Shown here: piece by piece, positions 46,474 through 59,400 of the stretch
Position numbering within the stretch: position 1 is the stretch's first letter
How the letters are laid out: each line of letters opens with the position of its first letter
Source: Mytilus edulis
Taxonomy: Eukaryota > Mollusca > Bivalvia > Mytilida > Mytilidae
Length of the DNA stretch: 64,000 bases
Reading direction: 5' to 3'
NCBI RefSeq assembly: GCF_963676685.1
Contig: NC_092356.1
Span: 22,555,750 to 22,619,749 of the forward strand
Notes under the pieces: model-generated
Databases searched by the model: none
What the model saw: the letters and a program-made list of their open reading frames with translations, nothing else
What the model was told of the DNA's origin: nothing
Position numbers and translations under genes: made by a program

Positions 46474-49400
46474 GTAACAACATTTATTTATTTATAACAG
46501 GGGGAATTCAGGGGACACCTTACACTCCCTTAAAACAAAAACAATGAAAAATTTCAAAAGATTTGTCTTCCCTATGCTCTGCATTTTTGTTAGATTTAAA
46601 TCCCTATAAACATGAGGGAAATTTACCCGGAATATATAAACAATTATAGTACTTACATGTAACCATGTTAACGCTTAATACATGTATATGAAATTTGTCG
46701 AAAGAAATAATAGAAATGTTTTATTAGACTTTTTGAGAGCTTTTTGATAGTCTAACATTGTACTTTAATTTATCTCTACAATCATGACAATACACGTATA
46801 ATAAAAAGAGACTAACATAGAATATAAAATAAGATCATATGCTGTAACGTTATGAATGCCAATGAGTTAACTATCCACCAGATTTTGAAAGAATCTGTAG
46901 GCAACTTTAGGTCATGTACATGTAACAACCTTCAACAATGATCCAATCTTTAACATATAGTAAGGTATAAAAGACCCCAATACCACCGCAAAATGTAAAA
47001 CTCAAATGTTATATAATTAAAACCAACAGCTCCATTATGTAAAAAACAATAAACCCAAATACAAATATAGACTTGGACCCAGCGCTTCCAAAACGGTGGT
47101 ATATTCTGAACAAGTCCGATAAATTATATACTAGTAAATGACTTGTTGTGCCAAAGCTGAAAAGGTTATTTTAATATAGTTTAAAAAAAAACGGACATTT
47201 TAATATATTTCAGAAAAAAATTGAAGTTATTACGATCTTTTTGGCCTGACCTTTTGCCTGAGACAGCCACACATTTTTGGTCATATAAGTGACATGATTA
47301 ATAATTACTATAAAAAAAAATTTAAAACCTGCTTTTCTACCCTCTTATTACAAAATGTACAATCAAGATTAATTAATTCTCTGACAGGAGATTTTACCAG
47401 TTGAGGCGACCGGTAAACTATTTTGTACTCTGATGTTGCACAATGCAAATGGTACACTGTCAATTTAACAGTTACCTTCAGAACATCGAATTAATCTTTT
47501 AAATTAAGATAAATACCGTTTTTGTGTCAATCATAGTTCATATATGGTCTACATGTTTCGCCTGCAAGGCAGGGTTCATCAGGATTTTTTTTTTTTTTTT
47601 AATTAAGATACAAAAGAACATGTTATATACAGTTTTTTAGTAAAGGAAAATTCTCCAAATTAATTTTTGAACCACTAGTTACGGGTAATTTAATTTTCTC
47701 TAGACTTAAATAATACAAATATCATGAATATTACTTGTTTACATGTAATTTCAAGTAAAACCAGGGTGTTGATTTGAAGTAGTATGGCAGGATGTTTACT
47801 CAAAACCATTTATTTCATGCTTTTCAAATGTTAATAAGTTGTTACATGTACTTACATGATTGTATAACATTATATATTTACAGCAGCCCAACATTAAATT
47901 AATTTTATGAACAGTTTTTCAAGAGTACACAATGTAGAAAAGCTTAAGATATTGTATTGTACCTGTAATTTTAACAGCTTTAAAATTTATTGAGTGAAAT
48001 TGAAATTGAAAATGAAAATGGGAAATCTGTAAAGGAGACAACAACCAAACCAAAGAGCAGAAAACACCCCATGGCCACAAAAGGGTCTTCAACACAGCAA
48101 CAAAATCCCACACACTGAAGCCTGCCCCGGCTGGCCCGCCAAACAAAAATGTGTTTTTGTGAAATTGAAAATGGAAGTTATTGAGGCACACCTCACAAAT
48201 TATGTTGTGAGGAAACTCAGTTTAAGAGTTAACGTTATTGGTGATTGATAAACTTATATATAATAATCTTTTGTTATTGTTTTCTTATTTTCTGTTTCAG
48301 CATAACAGAAGTCCAGACCAGCAAGCAGAAGAGTTATTGAACCTTCTTCCAACAAGAGGACCAAAAGCATTTGATGCTTTTTGTGACTCCTTAAAAGAAG
48401 ATCTACAAGAGCATGTGGTAGATTTATATTTAACACCGAAAGAAGCGGAAAAATCGGAAACAGTAACTACAAACTCATGTAGTAGTAGACTTGTAAATGG
48501 TGAACCTGCTCATGCTGAGACTACATCTTTTATGAGAATTCATTCTCATGTGACAGTCCCATCTACAACGACTTCTCTTTCTTATGAGAATGCAAATTTA
48601 GCAATATCTGGTGCAAATTATACGTCTGCTGTGCAGCCACGCCCACATTCATCACCGCCAAGATTAATCAACCCTCCAGACAATCATCATCAGTTTTTTG
48701 TACAATATTCGTCAAACAGTCGAGACCCAAATCAAAATTTTTCAAAAGAAGAGTTAAAAGGCGAAGCTCGTTATAAGTTTCAGCATTACATATCAGATCC
48801 ATATTATAATGGTTTAAATAATGATAAACCTAGAGACATTTCTCATGAATCATTCCAAAAAATCAACAGTCTTCCTCATAATTGGGATTCATCACCTAGA
48901 AAGTTTGCTGGAAACACGCATATATTAATCAGGAACGATAGCGTTGGTAATTATTATTTCTTAATAAAGCAATGTTGGTTTAAAAAGTGCTTTCGGGCAA
49001 TGCATGAATTTAACCACTGCATACAAAGCTCAGCAAAGTTTATGCTTTAGAAGAGTGACAATATCCATGTTTAACTTGGCAGTACAATGTAGCAACAAAC
49101 AGAATACTAAGGTAACCTGTAAAATTCATATATTCAAGGTTCCAAAATTGTGATCGTCTAAATCAAGTTCTTTGATGTTGTACATTTATAAGTTTTCCTA
49201 TAATTTTATTTTAGAAAGAGATGTGGTATTATTGCCAATGAGACAACTGTTTCCGAGAGTAAAAGGACAGTTCTTTCTAAAAAAAAAACCCAACAGAATT
49301 GTAAAAGCTGATCCTAAGCAACGAGCACAGAGTCACATTATAGTACTGCCTCCATGAGGAAATAGGCTGAGCAACAGATTTAACGCCAAAAACTATGCAC

Positions 49401-52400
49401 ATGGCTTATATTTCTGAAATAAACTTCATCCGTTACATTGTATAATCAAGTCAAAAAGTTTGGGAATTAAAAAAAAGTGATCTTTTAAAAGGTCAAGTTC
49501 CATAAAGGAGTTGCTATCTTACATGTTTTAGTACATTTGCATAATTTATCAATTTAAATTTTAAATCTAATGTAATAAAACATTATTTTCAAAATCAAGA
49601 TGAAGTCATGGAAGTGTTCCTCTTCCTATAATGTATAAAATAAACATGACGTATTAGGACAGTCTATGAACTTTAAAAACATTAACAACATATTAAAATT
49701 CGTTTTAGGTCCATTTAAAAGTCAAAGATTATACTGAAGACAAGTCCATTTATTCTCTGTCTAGATGCTGTGACAACCTAAAACTGATTTATCTCACATG
49801 TACAATGTACATGGCCTTGTGCTATTTAAAAAATCAAAGAAAGAAATGATAATTGTATAAACCTTGCCCCATTATGATAGGGTCACTCGTTTGACAAGGA
49901 GTGCTGGCCTAACAATATGCTGATCCTTTTATAAAGAATATAATTGAAATGTTTGTTCAGATAAAAGGAATTTTTTTTATTTTCTTTTAGATGCAATGAC
50001 GAAGAATGGCAAAGAATATCCAGATAATATGGAACAATCAGGTAAGGACAAAGTAGGATTTAGGATTTTTCTGAAATCACCTTTTTAATATTCCTCTGAC
50101 ATTAAATGTATTAATGATCTCTTGGAAGTCAGTATAGAAATTTTAGTTAAATGTATTGGTTCAAATAAGAATAAATTTTGCATTTTTTTTTTTATATAAG
50201 TCCAAAATTAAATACAATCGTTTCATATTTCTTCGATGTCTGGATTAGTCACCACATGCAAGATGGTGCAATGAGGTGAAAATTCTTAAGATCTTATCAA
50301 GATCAAAATAAGAAGATAATTTAAGATTGCTGATGAGACAGTTGAACTATCCACTGTCCAGATATCATAGGACATCAGTCTGTGCCAAACTGTTTTAGGA
50401 TTGTCTGACTGAAAAAGAAATTTGATCTTTTCTACTATATATTCAATCAAAAAATCTTAAAAGTTCTGTCTGTCCGAATGATTTTTTTGTCTGACATTTA
50501 GTAGGTCAGACAGAGTTTGGAATATATGTATAAAACTAGTACATGGAAGTAAGAAACTAATTTGAACATGAAGAAAATTCTACACTATAATCAGCTATAA
50601 AAGATCACTAACCACCTGTTCTATTATGAACAAAGGGAGATAAGTCAATTCTATAAAGTTGTCTTAATATGCATACTAATTTCATGAAGCAAAAATTAAG
50701 TTTTACCTCCGTAATGCTTACAAGCACTAGTTTTTTGTTGTTGAAAACTTGGAAAAAGATTGTAGGATTAAATTTGGAGTTTTATATGGGACATTGCTCA
50801 GGAAATAATGTGTGCCAATTTAATTTTCATGTTAAATCTAATTGCCAAAGAGCAAAATAAATGTTAAAATTACCATAGAAGATTACTAGCTATCTTATTA
50901 GCATGTATACAGAATTCAATACAGATCAAAGCACTGTATGTTAAAATCTCTCATTCAGCGAAAAGGCCAAGACTAGCAGAAGATGAGATCATCACTATTC
51001 CAGTCTTCGAGGACCCAAAGCCAAAAAGGACACCCCCAATAGTATTAGTCAGTACCCAGTCTAAAGAAATAATAGACCCAGAACTTGAGACTGGGAAAAG
51101 ATTGATGGTCCCAGGAGGTGAACATGATGACCCCTCATTAGACCTTACAGATGGTCCAGTAATGGTCCGAGTAGAGTCCAGTACCAGACAATTTTATATT
51201 GAACATTATAAGAAGGTAATTTGGTAAAATTATCAGACAAATAATTGATGTGTAATTTTTGAACAAGCATAACTTTTGTTCAAATCAAAGGCAGATCTAT
51301 TCTGGGAAAAATTTGGTTGATTATATATGGAATCACTGAAGTATGACAGGAACAGGCCACCTCTTATGTAGTCAGTGGGCACCCACTTATGAAAATTTCT
51401 GGATCTGCCACTGAAAATTGGCATCAAACAACATGTATACAGCTTATGAGTATGATCTTATTTTGATTTCTACCTAGCTTATAGGTTTGTAATATTTGAC
51501 TTGATTATTAAAAATCAAATATCACGTAAAACCTAATAAAGACAACTAAAGATTTACTCTCAACAATTCACAAGCAAAATTTTATTTGATATTTTGATAC
51601 CCAAAGTCTATGCACGTTGTGAATGGCACAAACAGCAGAAAAGAGGGACGAAAGATACCAAAGGGACAGTCAAACTCATAAATCCAAAACAAACTGACAA
51701 CACCATGGCCAAAAATGAAAAAGACAAACAGAAAAACAATAGTACACACGACACAACATAGAAAACTAAAGAATAAACAACATGAACCCCACCAAAAACT
51801 AGGGGTGATCTCAGGTGCTCCGGAAGGGTAAACAGATCCTGCTCCACATGTGGCACCCGTCGTGTTGCTTATGTGATTACAAATCCGGTAAATAGTCTAA
51901 TTCTAGTCAGAAACCTGACATCTAGCAACAACACTAAAAAAATAATATTACCAAGGTTACTTTATTTTTTATAATATAACAATTATAAAAAAGAAGATGT
52001 GGTATGATTGTCAATGAGGTAACTCTTCACAAGAGAGCAAATGACACAGAAATTAACAGCTATAGGTCAACATACAGCTTTCAACAATGAGCAAAACCAA
52101 TAATGCATAGTCAGCTATAAAGACGACCCCAAAATAACAAATGTAAAACAGTTCAACAAGAGAACTATCAGCCTAATTTATGTACAAAAAAATGAACGAA
52201 AAACAAATAGGTTACACAGCATTAATTTAGGTTCCTATGCTTTTCTATAAAATGTCATGTGGCCTTTAGTTTCATGAATGATTTTGTTGTATACTTTATT
52301 CTTATATACATGTATTATGAGATTAGTTACAAATTTCCACTAATAAAGCAGCTATAATAGCTATTGGTATCTTAGGGTTGTGTCTGTCAATTTTGAAAAA

Positions 52401-53414
52401 AAACTTGGAGGAATATACGTTCATCGGCTAATTGAATATATCGGACAATCGGATATTTTTAGCTGACATTTTGGGTATCCGATTGGCCGGAGTCTACTGT
52501 ACTTACTGATGTATAATTTTTTTTTGCAGTCCTATTCTATGATCAGAATACCAAGAGGGAAAGCCCTAATAGTAAATGTCAATGAAGTAGAAGGGAAACC
52601 ACCAAGAAGAGGCACGAACATAGACAGAGATAATTTATACCATCTGTTTTCACAGTTACACTTTGATGTTACGATTTATAACGATTCCGATGGATTAACC
52701 GCTAAGGTATGTGGTTTCTTAATCTTCATCTGGTTGGAAACTACTGTAAATGTACAGGCAAGTTTATGAATAAACTGCCCCGTTTAACCTTTTGGTTATT
52801 TGGGGAAAACTGATCATGGGAAATTGGAACATGAATTTATTTGCTTTGTGACTTCCAATTTTCTGGGAAAATGCACAAATTGGATGATTTTGTATTAATG
52901 TTGATGTTTATTTTCTCAATTTTTTGTGTGGTACAACCTGTTTGCTGGAATCAATTTAAAAAACAGTGGTATGTATTTAGATTTCCAAATATGCCTTTAA
53001 AAGAATAAGGACCAATACAATGGGGAATACAAAACCACATTTTAATGAAAAAGACACAGCTATTGGACATGGACAGTCTGAAATTACAATGTCTCCATAG
53101 AAATTCATGATAAAATTGAAATCAAAGATTTAAAACATTTCAGGAAATTTGGCAAATACAACCCAAATTAGTTATCTTAAGGTGGTACCTAACACTACAG
53201 GGAGATAACTCTGTAAAATCAGCTAAATGTTTTAATTACGTTGTGTTGTTAAGGGAATATTTAGCTTCTCAATGATCAAAATAAGTGTTTGTCAAACTGC
53301 ATTATAACCAGTGTATTTTTTCTGATAAAACGTGTGGTTCAAAATTTTTGAATTTTTATACGACCGCAAAATTTGAAAAATTTTTCGTCGTATATTGCTA
53401 TCACGTTGGCGTCG

Positions 53415-53461
<47 letters not shown>

Positions 53462-56400
53462 TTGCGTCCGAATACTTTTAGTTTTCGCACTCTAACTTTA
53501 GTAAAAGTGAATGGAAATCTATGAAATTTTAACACAAGGTTTATGACCACAAAAGGAAGGTTGGTATTGATTTTGGGAGTTTTGGTTCTAACATTTAAGG
53601 AATTAGGGGCCAAAAAGGGCCCAAATAAGCATGTTCTTGGTTTTCGCACTATAACTTTAGTTTAAGTTAATAGAAATCTATGAAATTTTGACACAAGGTT
53701 TATGACCACAAAAGAACGGTTGGGATTGATTTTGGGAGTTTTGGTTTCAACAGTTTAGGAATTAGGGGCCAAAAAAGGGCCCAAATAAGCATTATTCTTG
53801 GTTTTCGCACAATAACTTTAGTTTAAGTAAATAGAAATCAATGAAATTTAAACACAATGTTAATGACTACAAAAGGAAGGTTGGTATTGATTTTGGGAGT
53901 TTAGGTCCCAACAGTTTAGGAATTAGGGGCCAAAAAGGGACCCAAATAAGCATTTTTCTTGGTTTTCGCACCATAACCTTAGTATAAGTAAATAGAAATC
54001 TATGAAATTTAAACACAAGGTTTATGACCATAAAAGGAAGGTTGGTATTGATTTTGGGAGTTTTGGTCCCAACAGAATAAGGGGCCCAAAGGGTCCAAAA
54101 TTAAACTTTGTTTGATTTCATCAAAATTGAATAATTGGGGTTCTTTGATATGCCGAATCTAACTGTCATGACTGTGTATGTAGATTCTTAACTTTTGGTC
54201 TGTTTTCCAATTGGTCTACATTAAGGTCCAAAGGGTCCAAAATTAAACTTAGTTTGATTTTGACAAAAAATCAATCAGTTAGGTTCTTTGATATGCTGAA
54301 TCTAAAAATGTACTTAGATTCTTGATTATTGGCCCAGTTTTCAAGTTGGTCCAAATCGGGGTCCAAAATTAAACTTTGTTTGATTTCATCAAAAATTGAA
54401 TAAATGGGGTTCTTTGATATACCAAATCTAACTGTGTATGTAGATTCTTCATTTTTGGTCCTGTTTTCAAATTGGTCTACACTAAAGTCCTAAGGGTCCA
54501 AAATTAAACTTAGTCTGATTTTAACAAAAATTGAAATCTTGGGGTTCTTTGATATGCTGAATCCAAAAATGTACTTAGATTTTTTATTATGGGCCCAGTT
54601 TTCAAGTTGGTCCAAATCAGGATCTAAAATTATTATATTAAGTATTGTGCAATAGCAAGTCTTTTCAATTGCACAGTATTGCGCAATGGCAAGAAATATC
54701 TAATTGCACAATATTGTGAAATAGCAATTTTTTTTTTAATTAGAGTTATCTTTCTTTGTCCAGAATAGTAAGCAAGAAATATCTAATTGCAAAATATTGT
54801 GCAATATCAAGATTTTTTTTTAATTGGAGTTATCTTTCTTTGTCCAGAATCAACTTAAATCTTTGTTATATACAATATACAATGTATATTCACTTTTTAC
54901 TACCAACTGATAAATTAAAATAATCTTTACCATTCAGTGATAACAAGCAGTTTTTTTACATCTTATTTCCTTATCTTATCTAAAATGTTTTTAGATAATG
55001 TATGTTGGACATTTGCCAGACATGACTATGATGTCATTTTCTATTTTTATTTGCCCATTACTTTATGTAAATAACTTCATTGGAAATTTGCCAATATAAA
55101 ATGTTGCTGATGAAGTTTTTTTTATTGTTTTATACAATAAACAATGTATATTCACTTTTACTACCAACCAATCTTTACCATTCAGTGATAACAAGCACTT
55201 TATTTTACATTTTAATATTTTATGATGTATTTAAAAGAGTAGTTATTGTTGCAAACTCCATTAGAAATTTGAATTGATATCAGTTTTGGAAAAAAGGAAA
55301 CGGGGATCTGAAAAAAGGGGGGGGGGTTAAATTTTTCTCATTTCAGATTTCATAAATAAAAAGAAAATTTCTTCAAACATTTTTTTGAGAGGATTAATAT
55401 TCAACAGCATAGTGAATTGCTAAAAGGCAAAAACAAACTTTTAAGTTCTTTAGACCACTTTCATTCTGTGTCAGAAACCTATGCTGTGTCAACTATTTAA
55501 TTTTAGATTTAAAAAGTTTGAAGAAGAAATCTTTAATTGTAAAATTTGTAAAATCTTGACATTTGTTTTGTGTAAAAAAAAACCATGTAATGTCAAAAAT
55601 TTGATCACAATCCAAATTCAGAGCTGTATCACGCTAGAATGTTTTGTCCATACTTGCCCCAACTGTTCAGGGTTCGACCTCTGCGGTCGTATAAAGCTGC
55701 GCCCTGCGGAGCACCTGGTTTATATTTTTGTAAAAGGGTCAAAGTAAATACTTTGTCAAAATTTTAAGAAAATTAAACAAGCCAAATTAATTTTAGTTAA
55801 AGTGTTGGGTACCACCTTAAAAACAGGGTCATATAACTTGTTGTAGTTACGAAATAAATAAGTGTTTGTTTTCCATCCCGACCATAGTCACTGATTGCTG
55901 ATAGATACATGTACTATTGATTCATTCAATATCCTGGTTACCAATTTTCGTGGTTTCAGAAAAACTAGCATTTTTGTGGATATTCAATTTCGTTATTTTG
56001 GCTAAGGGCTATTCCAGAAAAAAATGTATGGGGGATTGGAAGGCAGTTTTTGTCAGCACCCGCCATCCAGACAATTGTAATTGAGAATTATAGTGCATTA
56101 TAGTGTGAAAAGTTGCTCTGATACCCATCACCCATGTATTATTAATACAATGTGCCTTCCAACCCCTCCCCCCCCCTACATTTTTTTCTGGAATAGCCCT
56201 AAGACTACATGCTTTTCTAGAAAGTTTGTAATTTGTTAACATTTAAATTTGTGGTTTTCCTGTACCCACGAAATCCAGGAAAATTGATATCCAATGAATA
56301 TTAAAGTATATAAGTTCCAGTTATATCCCCTAATTGCTGATACATACATATGGCGTTCATTATCACTGAATTAGTATATATTTGTTAAGGGGCCACCTGA

Positions 56401-59400
56401 AGGACGCCTCCGGGTGCGGGACTTCTCGCTACATTGAAGACCTGTTGGTGACCTTCTGCTGTTGTTTTTTTCTATGGTCGGGTTGTTGTCTCTTTGGCGC
56501 ATTCCCCATTTCCATTCTCAATTTTATGTTTGTTAATTCTTTCGATTTTTATTCTGACAGGAAATAGCCATCAAATTACAAGAGTTTAGTGAGTTGCCTG
56601 ACCACCAGAATGCTGATGCTTGTGTAGTTTGTATACTCAGTCATGGAGAAGAAGGATATATATTTGGAACAGATGGGAGAAAGATATTTCTGGACAGCAT
56701 CATGTCTCTATTTGATAATAGCCATTGTAAAAATCTAAGAGGAAAGCCAAAAATATTTATTATTCAGGCTTGCAGGGGAGGTAAGCCAATAAAAAAAAAT
56801 TGAAATGAAATTAAAAAAAAAATGATAAAAGAACTGTAAGTGTTGGAAATATGTCTTACAGACAGAAAAAAATGAAAGTAATCTAGAGATTAACAAATAG
56901 TTTTTAACAAACACAAATATCTTTACAATATTTCAAACATCTAAATTGCACTGAGCGTAGAAAGTTGTAAATAAATAAAACAGATACTATTATCTGTCAT
57001 CAAAATTTGACTTAAATTTTTTGAATTTAACATTTATGACATTTTTGATTTTTAAACCACTAAAGCTCTGTCAGACCTTTGTAGAAACGTAAGGAAATTA
57101 ATGACCAAAGCTTTCAGATTCATCATTCAACAACTTTATTTTTATGCCCCATTTATGGGCATTATGTTTTCTGGTCTGTCTGTCCATCCGTCCTTCGATC
57201 CGTTCGTCCGTCTGTCCCGCTTTAGGTTAAAGTTTTTGGTTGAGGTAGTTTTTGATGAAGTTGAAGTCCAATCAACTTGAAACTTTGGACACATGTTCCC
57301 TATGATATGATCTTTCTAATTTTAATGCCAAATTAGAGATTTATGCCATTTTCACGGTCCACTGAACATAGAAAATGATAGTGTGGATGGGGCATCTGTG
57401 TACTAGAGACACATTCTTGTTACCTTGTACTTTTAGTGGTGTGGGGTATCATTAGTGGGAATGATCTCACACATAGGCGGATCCAGGGGGGGGGGGGGGC
57501 CCAGGCCCCCCCTTTCGTCGGAAAGATTTGGTTGATTATATAGGGAATTATTTAAGCATGACTGGAGCGGGCCCCCCCTTAGGTCAGTCAGCGGGCCCCC
57601 CTTAGGAAAAGTTCTGGATCCGCCACTGTCACATACTCACTTGTTTTACAAGATTGCATAAATCACCAAAAGGATTGACTTTGTTATAAAAATACGGTCA
57701 CTTGAACTTTGCTTATAAAATATAATTTATCATCTAGACATGTGCTTTATAATATAAAGGCATAAGATATTTGAAAAATTAACAAAAATTTGCCATTTAG
57801 ATTTTTCCTTAATTAAACATTTGTCACTTATTAAGAAATTATCTCCTTGAGTTTTCCCTTTTGAAAAATGTCTCCTGGATGTTTCCCTATAAAATATTTA
57901 TCACCTTGACATATTATAATAGAAAAATGCCACTTAGACATTTACTTATTTAAACATTTGTCACTTAAACCTTTCCTTATTTAAATAAAGGTCACTTCAC
58001 TTTTCCTTATTAAAAAAAATTGTCACATAGACTTTTCCTTATTTAAAAAAAATGTCACCTAGAGTTTTCCTTTACTAAAAAATGTCACCTAGAGTTTTCC
58101 TTTATTAAAAAATGTCACCTAGACTTTTCCTTACTAAAAAATGTCGTCTTAACTTTTCCTTACTGAAAAAACGTCAGCTTAACTTTTCCTTACTAAAAAT
58201 AACGTCCGCTTAACTTTTCCTTCTTAAAAATGTCATAGACTATTCACTGTCAAAAATGCCACCTCAACTTTTCCTTATTGAATAAATGCCACCTTAACTT
58301 CCTTCTTAAAAAAATACCACATTTACTTTTCCTTCTTAAAAATATGCTACCTTAACTTTTCCTATCAAATAATTGCCACCTGGACTTTTCCTTACTAAAT
58401 AACTGCCACCTGGACTTTTTCTTATCAAATAATTGCCACCTCAACTTTTCCTTCTTATTAAAAATTGTCACCTTAACTTTTCATTATTAAAAAAAATTGA
58501 TAACTATTTCAAATAGGCACAGATTGTCATGAAATGCATAGGCTCAAGAAATATAAATGAAAACCAATAAAAAAAAAAATATCTGATGATATCATAATTA
58601 CGTCATAATATGTACTGTCTTCCCAAAAAACATTGAAAAATACAGAATTTATGCAGTTTTCCATTGTGGAAACATCGTTAGCAGCCATGAAACAACAAAA
58701 TGATATATGAGAAGCTTTATTGTTATTTTTGATATAATCTCACCAAATATAGAGTTGTTTCTTGCATGAGCACATACTTTTCCAATATGAAATATAAATA
58801 AAATTTGATAAACAAGGACAAATGAAGAAATTATACAAATTATGCAAATTAAGTCATGGTCTGTTGCCATGGTGACTTGTTTAATGTGATTTTTTTTTCT
58901 TTTTTTTCTGAATACCTTTTACCTTATATATGAAAAAGAAGATGTGGTGTGAGTGCCAATGAGACAACTCTCCAGCCTAGTTTGGAGTAATTTAAGAATA
59001 TGTATATTACCTTTCAATTGTGTAGTAATATATGGGCCAAATAAGCAGCTTATTGACCTTATCATAGAAGATTGATATTTATCATGTTTATTAGAACATT
59101 AAATTATCTAATGTAACTTAAATTTTAACTTTTATCAGACTATTTTCAGTGTATATGATTGATTTTTGAAAGTATACATATATATGTATTATTTTTATTT
59201 TTATTTTCAGGAGCATTAGACAGTGGTGTGATGTATGGCGATGAACATGATGGAGCCCCATGTAAGCCTTATCAACTTCCAACTATGTCAGATATGCTTA
59301 TATGTTTTCCTACGCAAACAGGTAATGTCTTTACTAAAACATGAATGGTTTTACACTAGTAATTTTGGAGCCCTTTATAGCTTATTGTTTGGTGTGAGCC

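Larger units (their letters stand above)
46474..48300 (+). other. Caspase intron 1 with decayed repeats
   Basis: Contains a diverged M2 (about 46845-47050), a hammerhead-like segment (47540-47605) and a diverged minus-strand M1 (48000-48150). The rest is AT-rich with nothing recognised. Confidence 0.6.
53355..55717 (+). mobile_element. Inner element nested in M7
   Basis: Starts TTTATACGACCGCA (53355-53368), which is exactly inverted at 55682-55695. It continues about 20 bp further, to GCGGAGCACCTGG. Inside are (GTC)n, a 160-bp tandem array and a second array. No coding region. It could be a TIR element or a Helitron-type non-autonomous element (GC hairpin then CTGG at the end); I cannot decide. 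Confidence 0.65.
53177..55820 (+). mobile_element. TIR element M7, expanded by an internal insertion
   Basis: Ends TTAAGGTGGTACCTAACACT (53177) and AGTGTTGGGTACCACCTTAA (55801-55820), inverted with two or fewer mismatches and bordered by TTAA. Comparison with the short copy at 63807 shows that the original element lacks the central 2.36 kb. It lies in caspase intron 5. Confidence 0.8.

Noticed and set aside
53285-53649. Poly-valine and poly-threonine frames
   Set aside because: Translations of a (GTC)n tract inside a transposable element.
57790-58495. CRISPR-like regularly spaced repeats
   Set aside because: Units are contiguous and degenerate, without unique spacers, and the genome is eukaryotic. 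The same applies to the arrays at 10652 and 59718.
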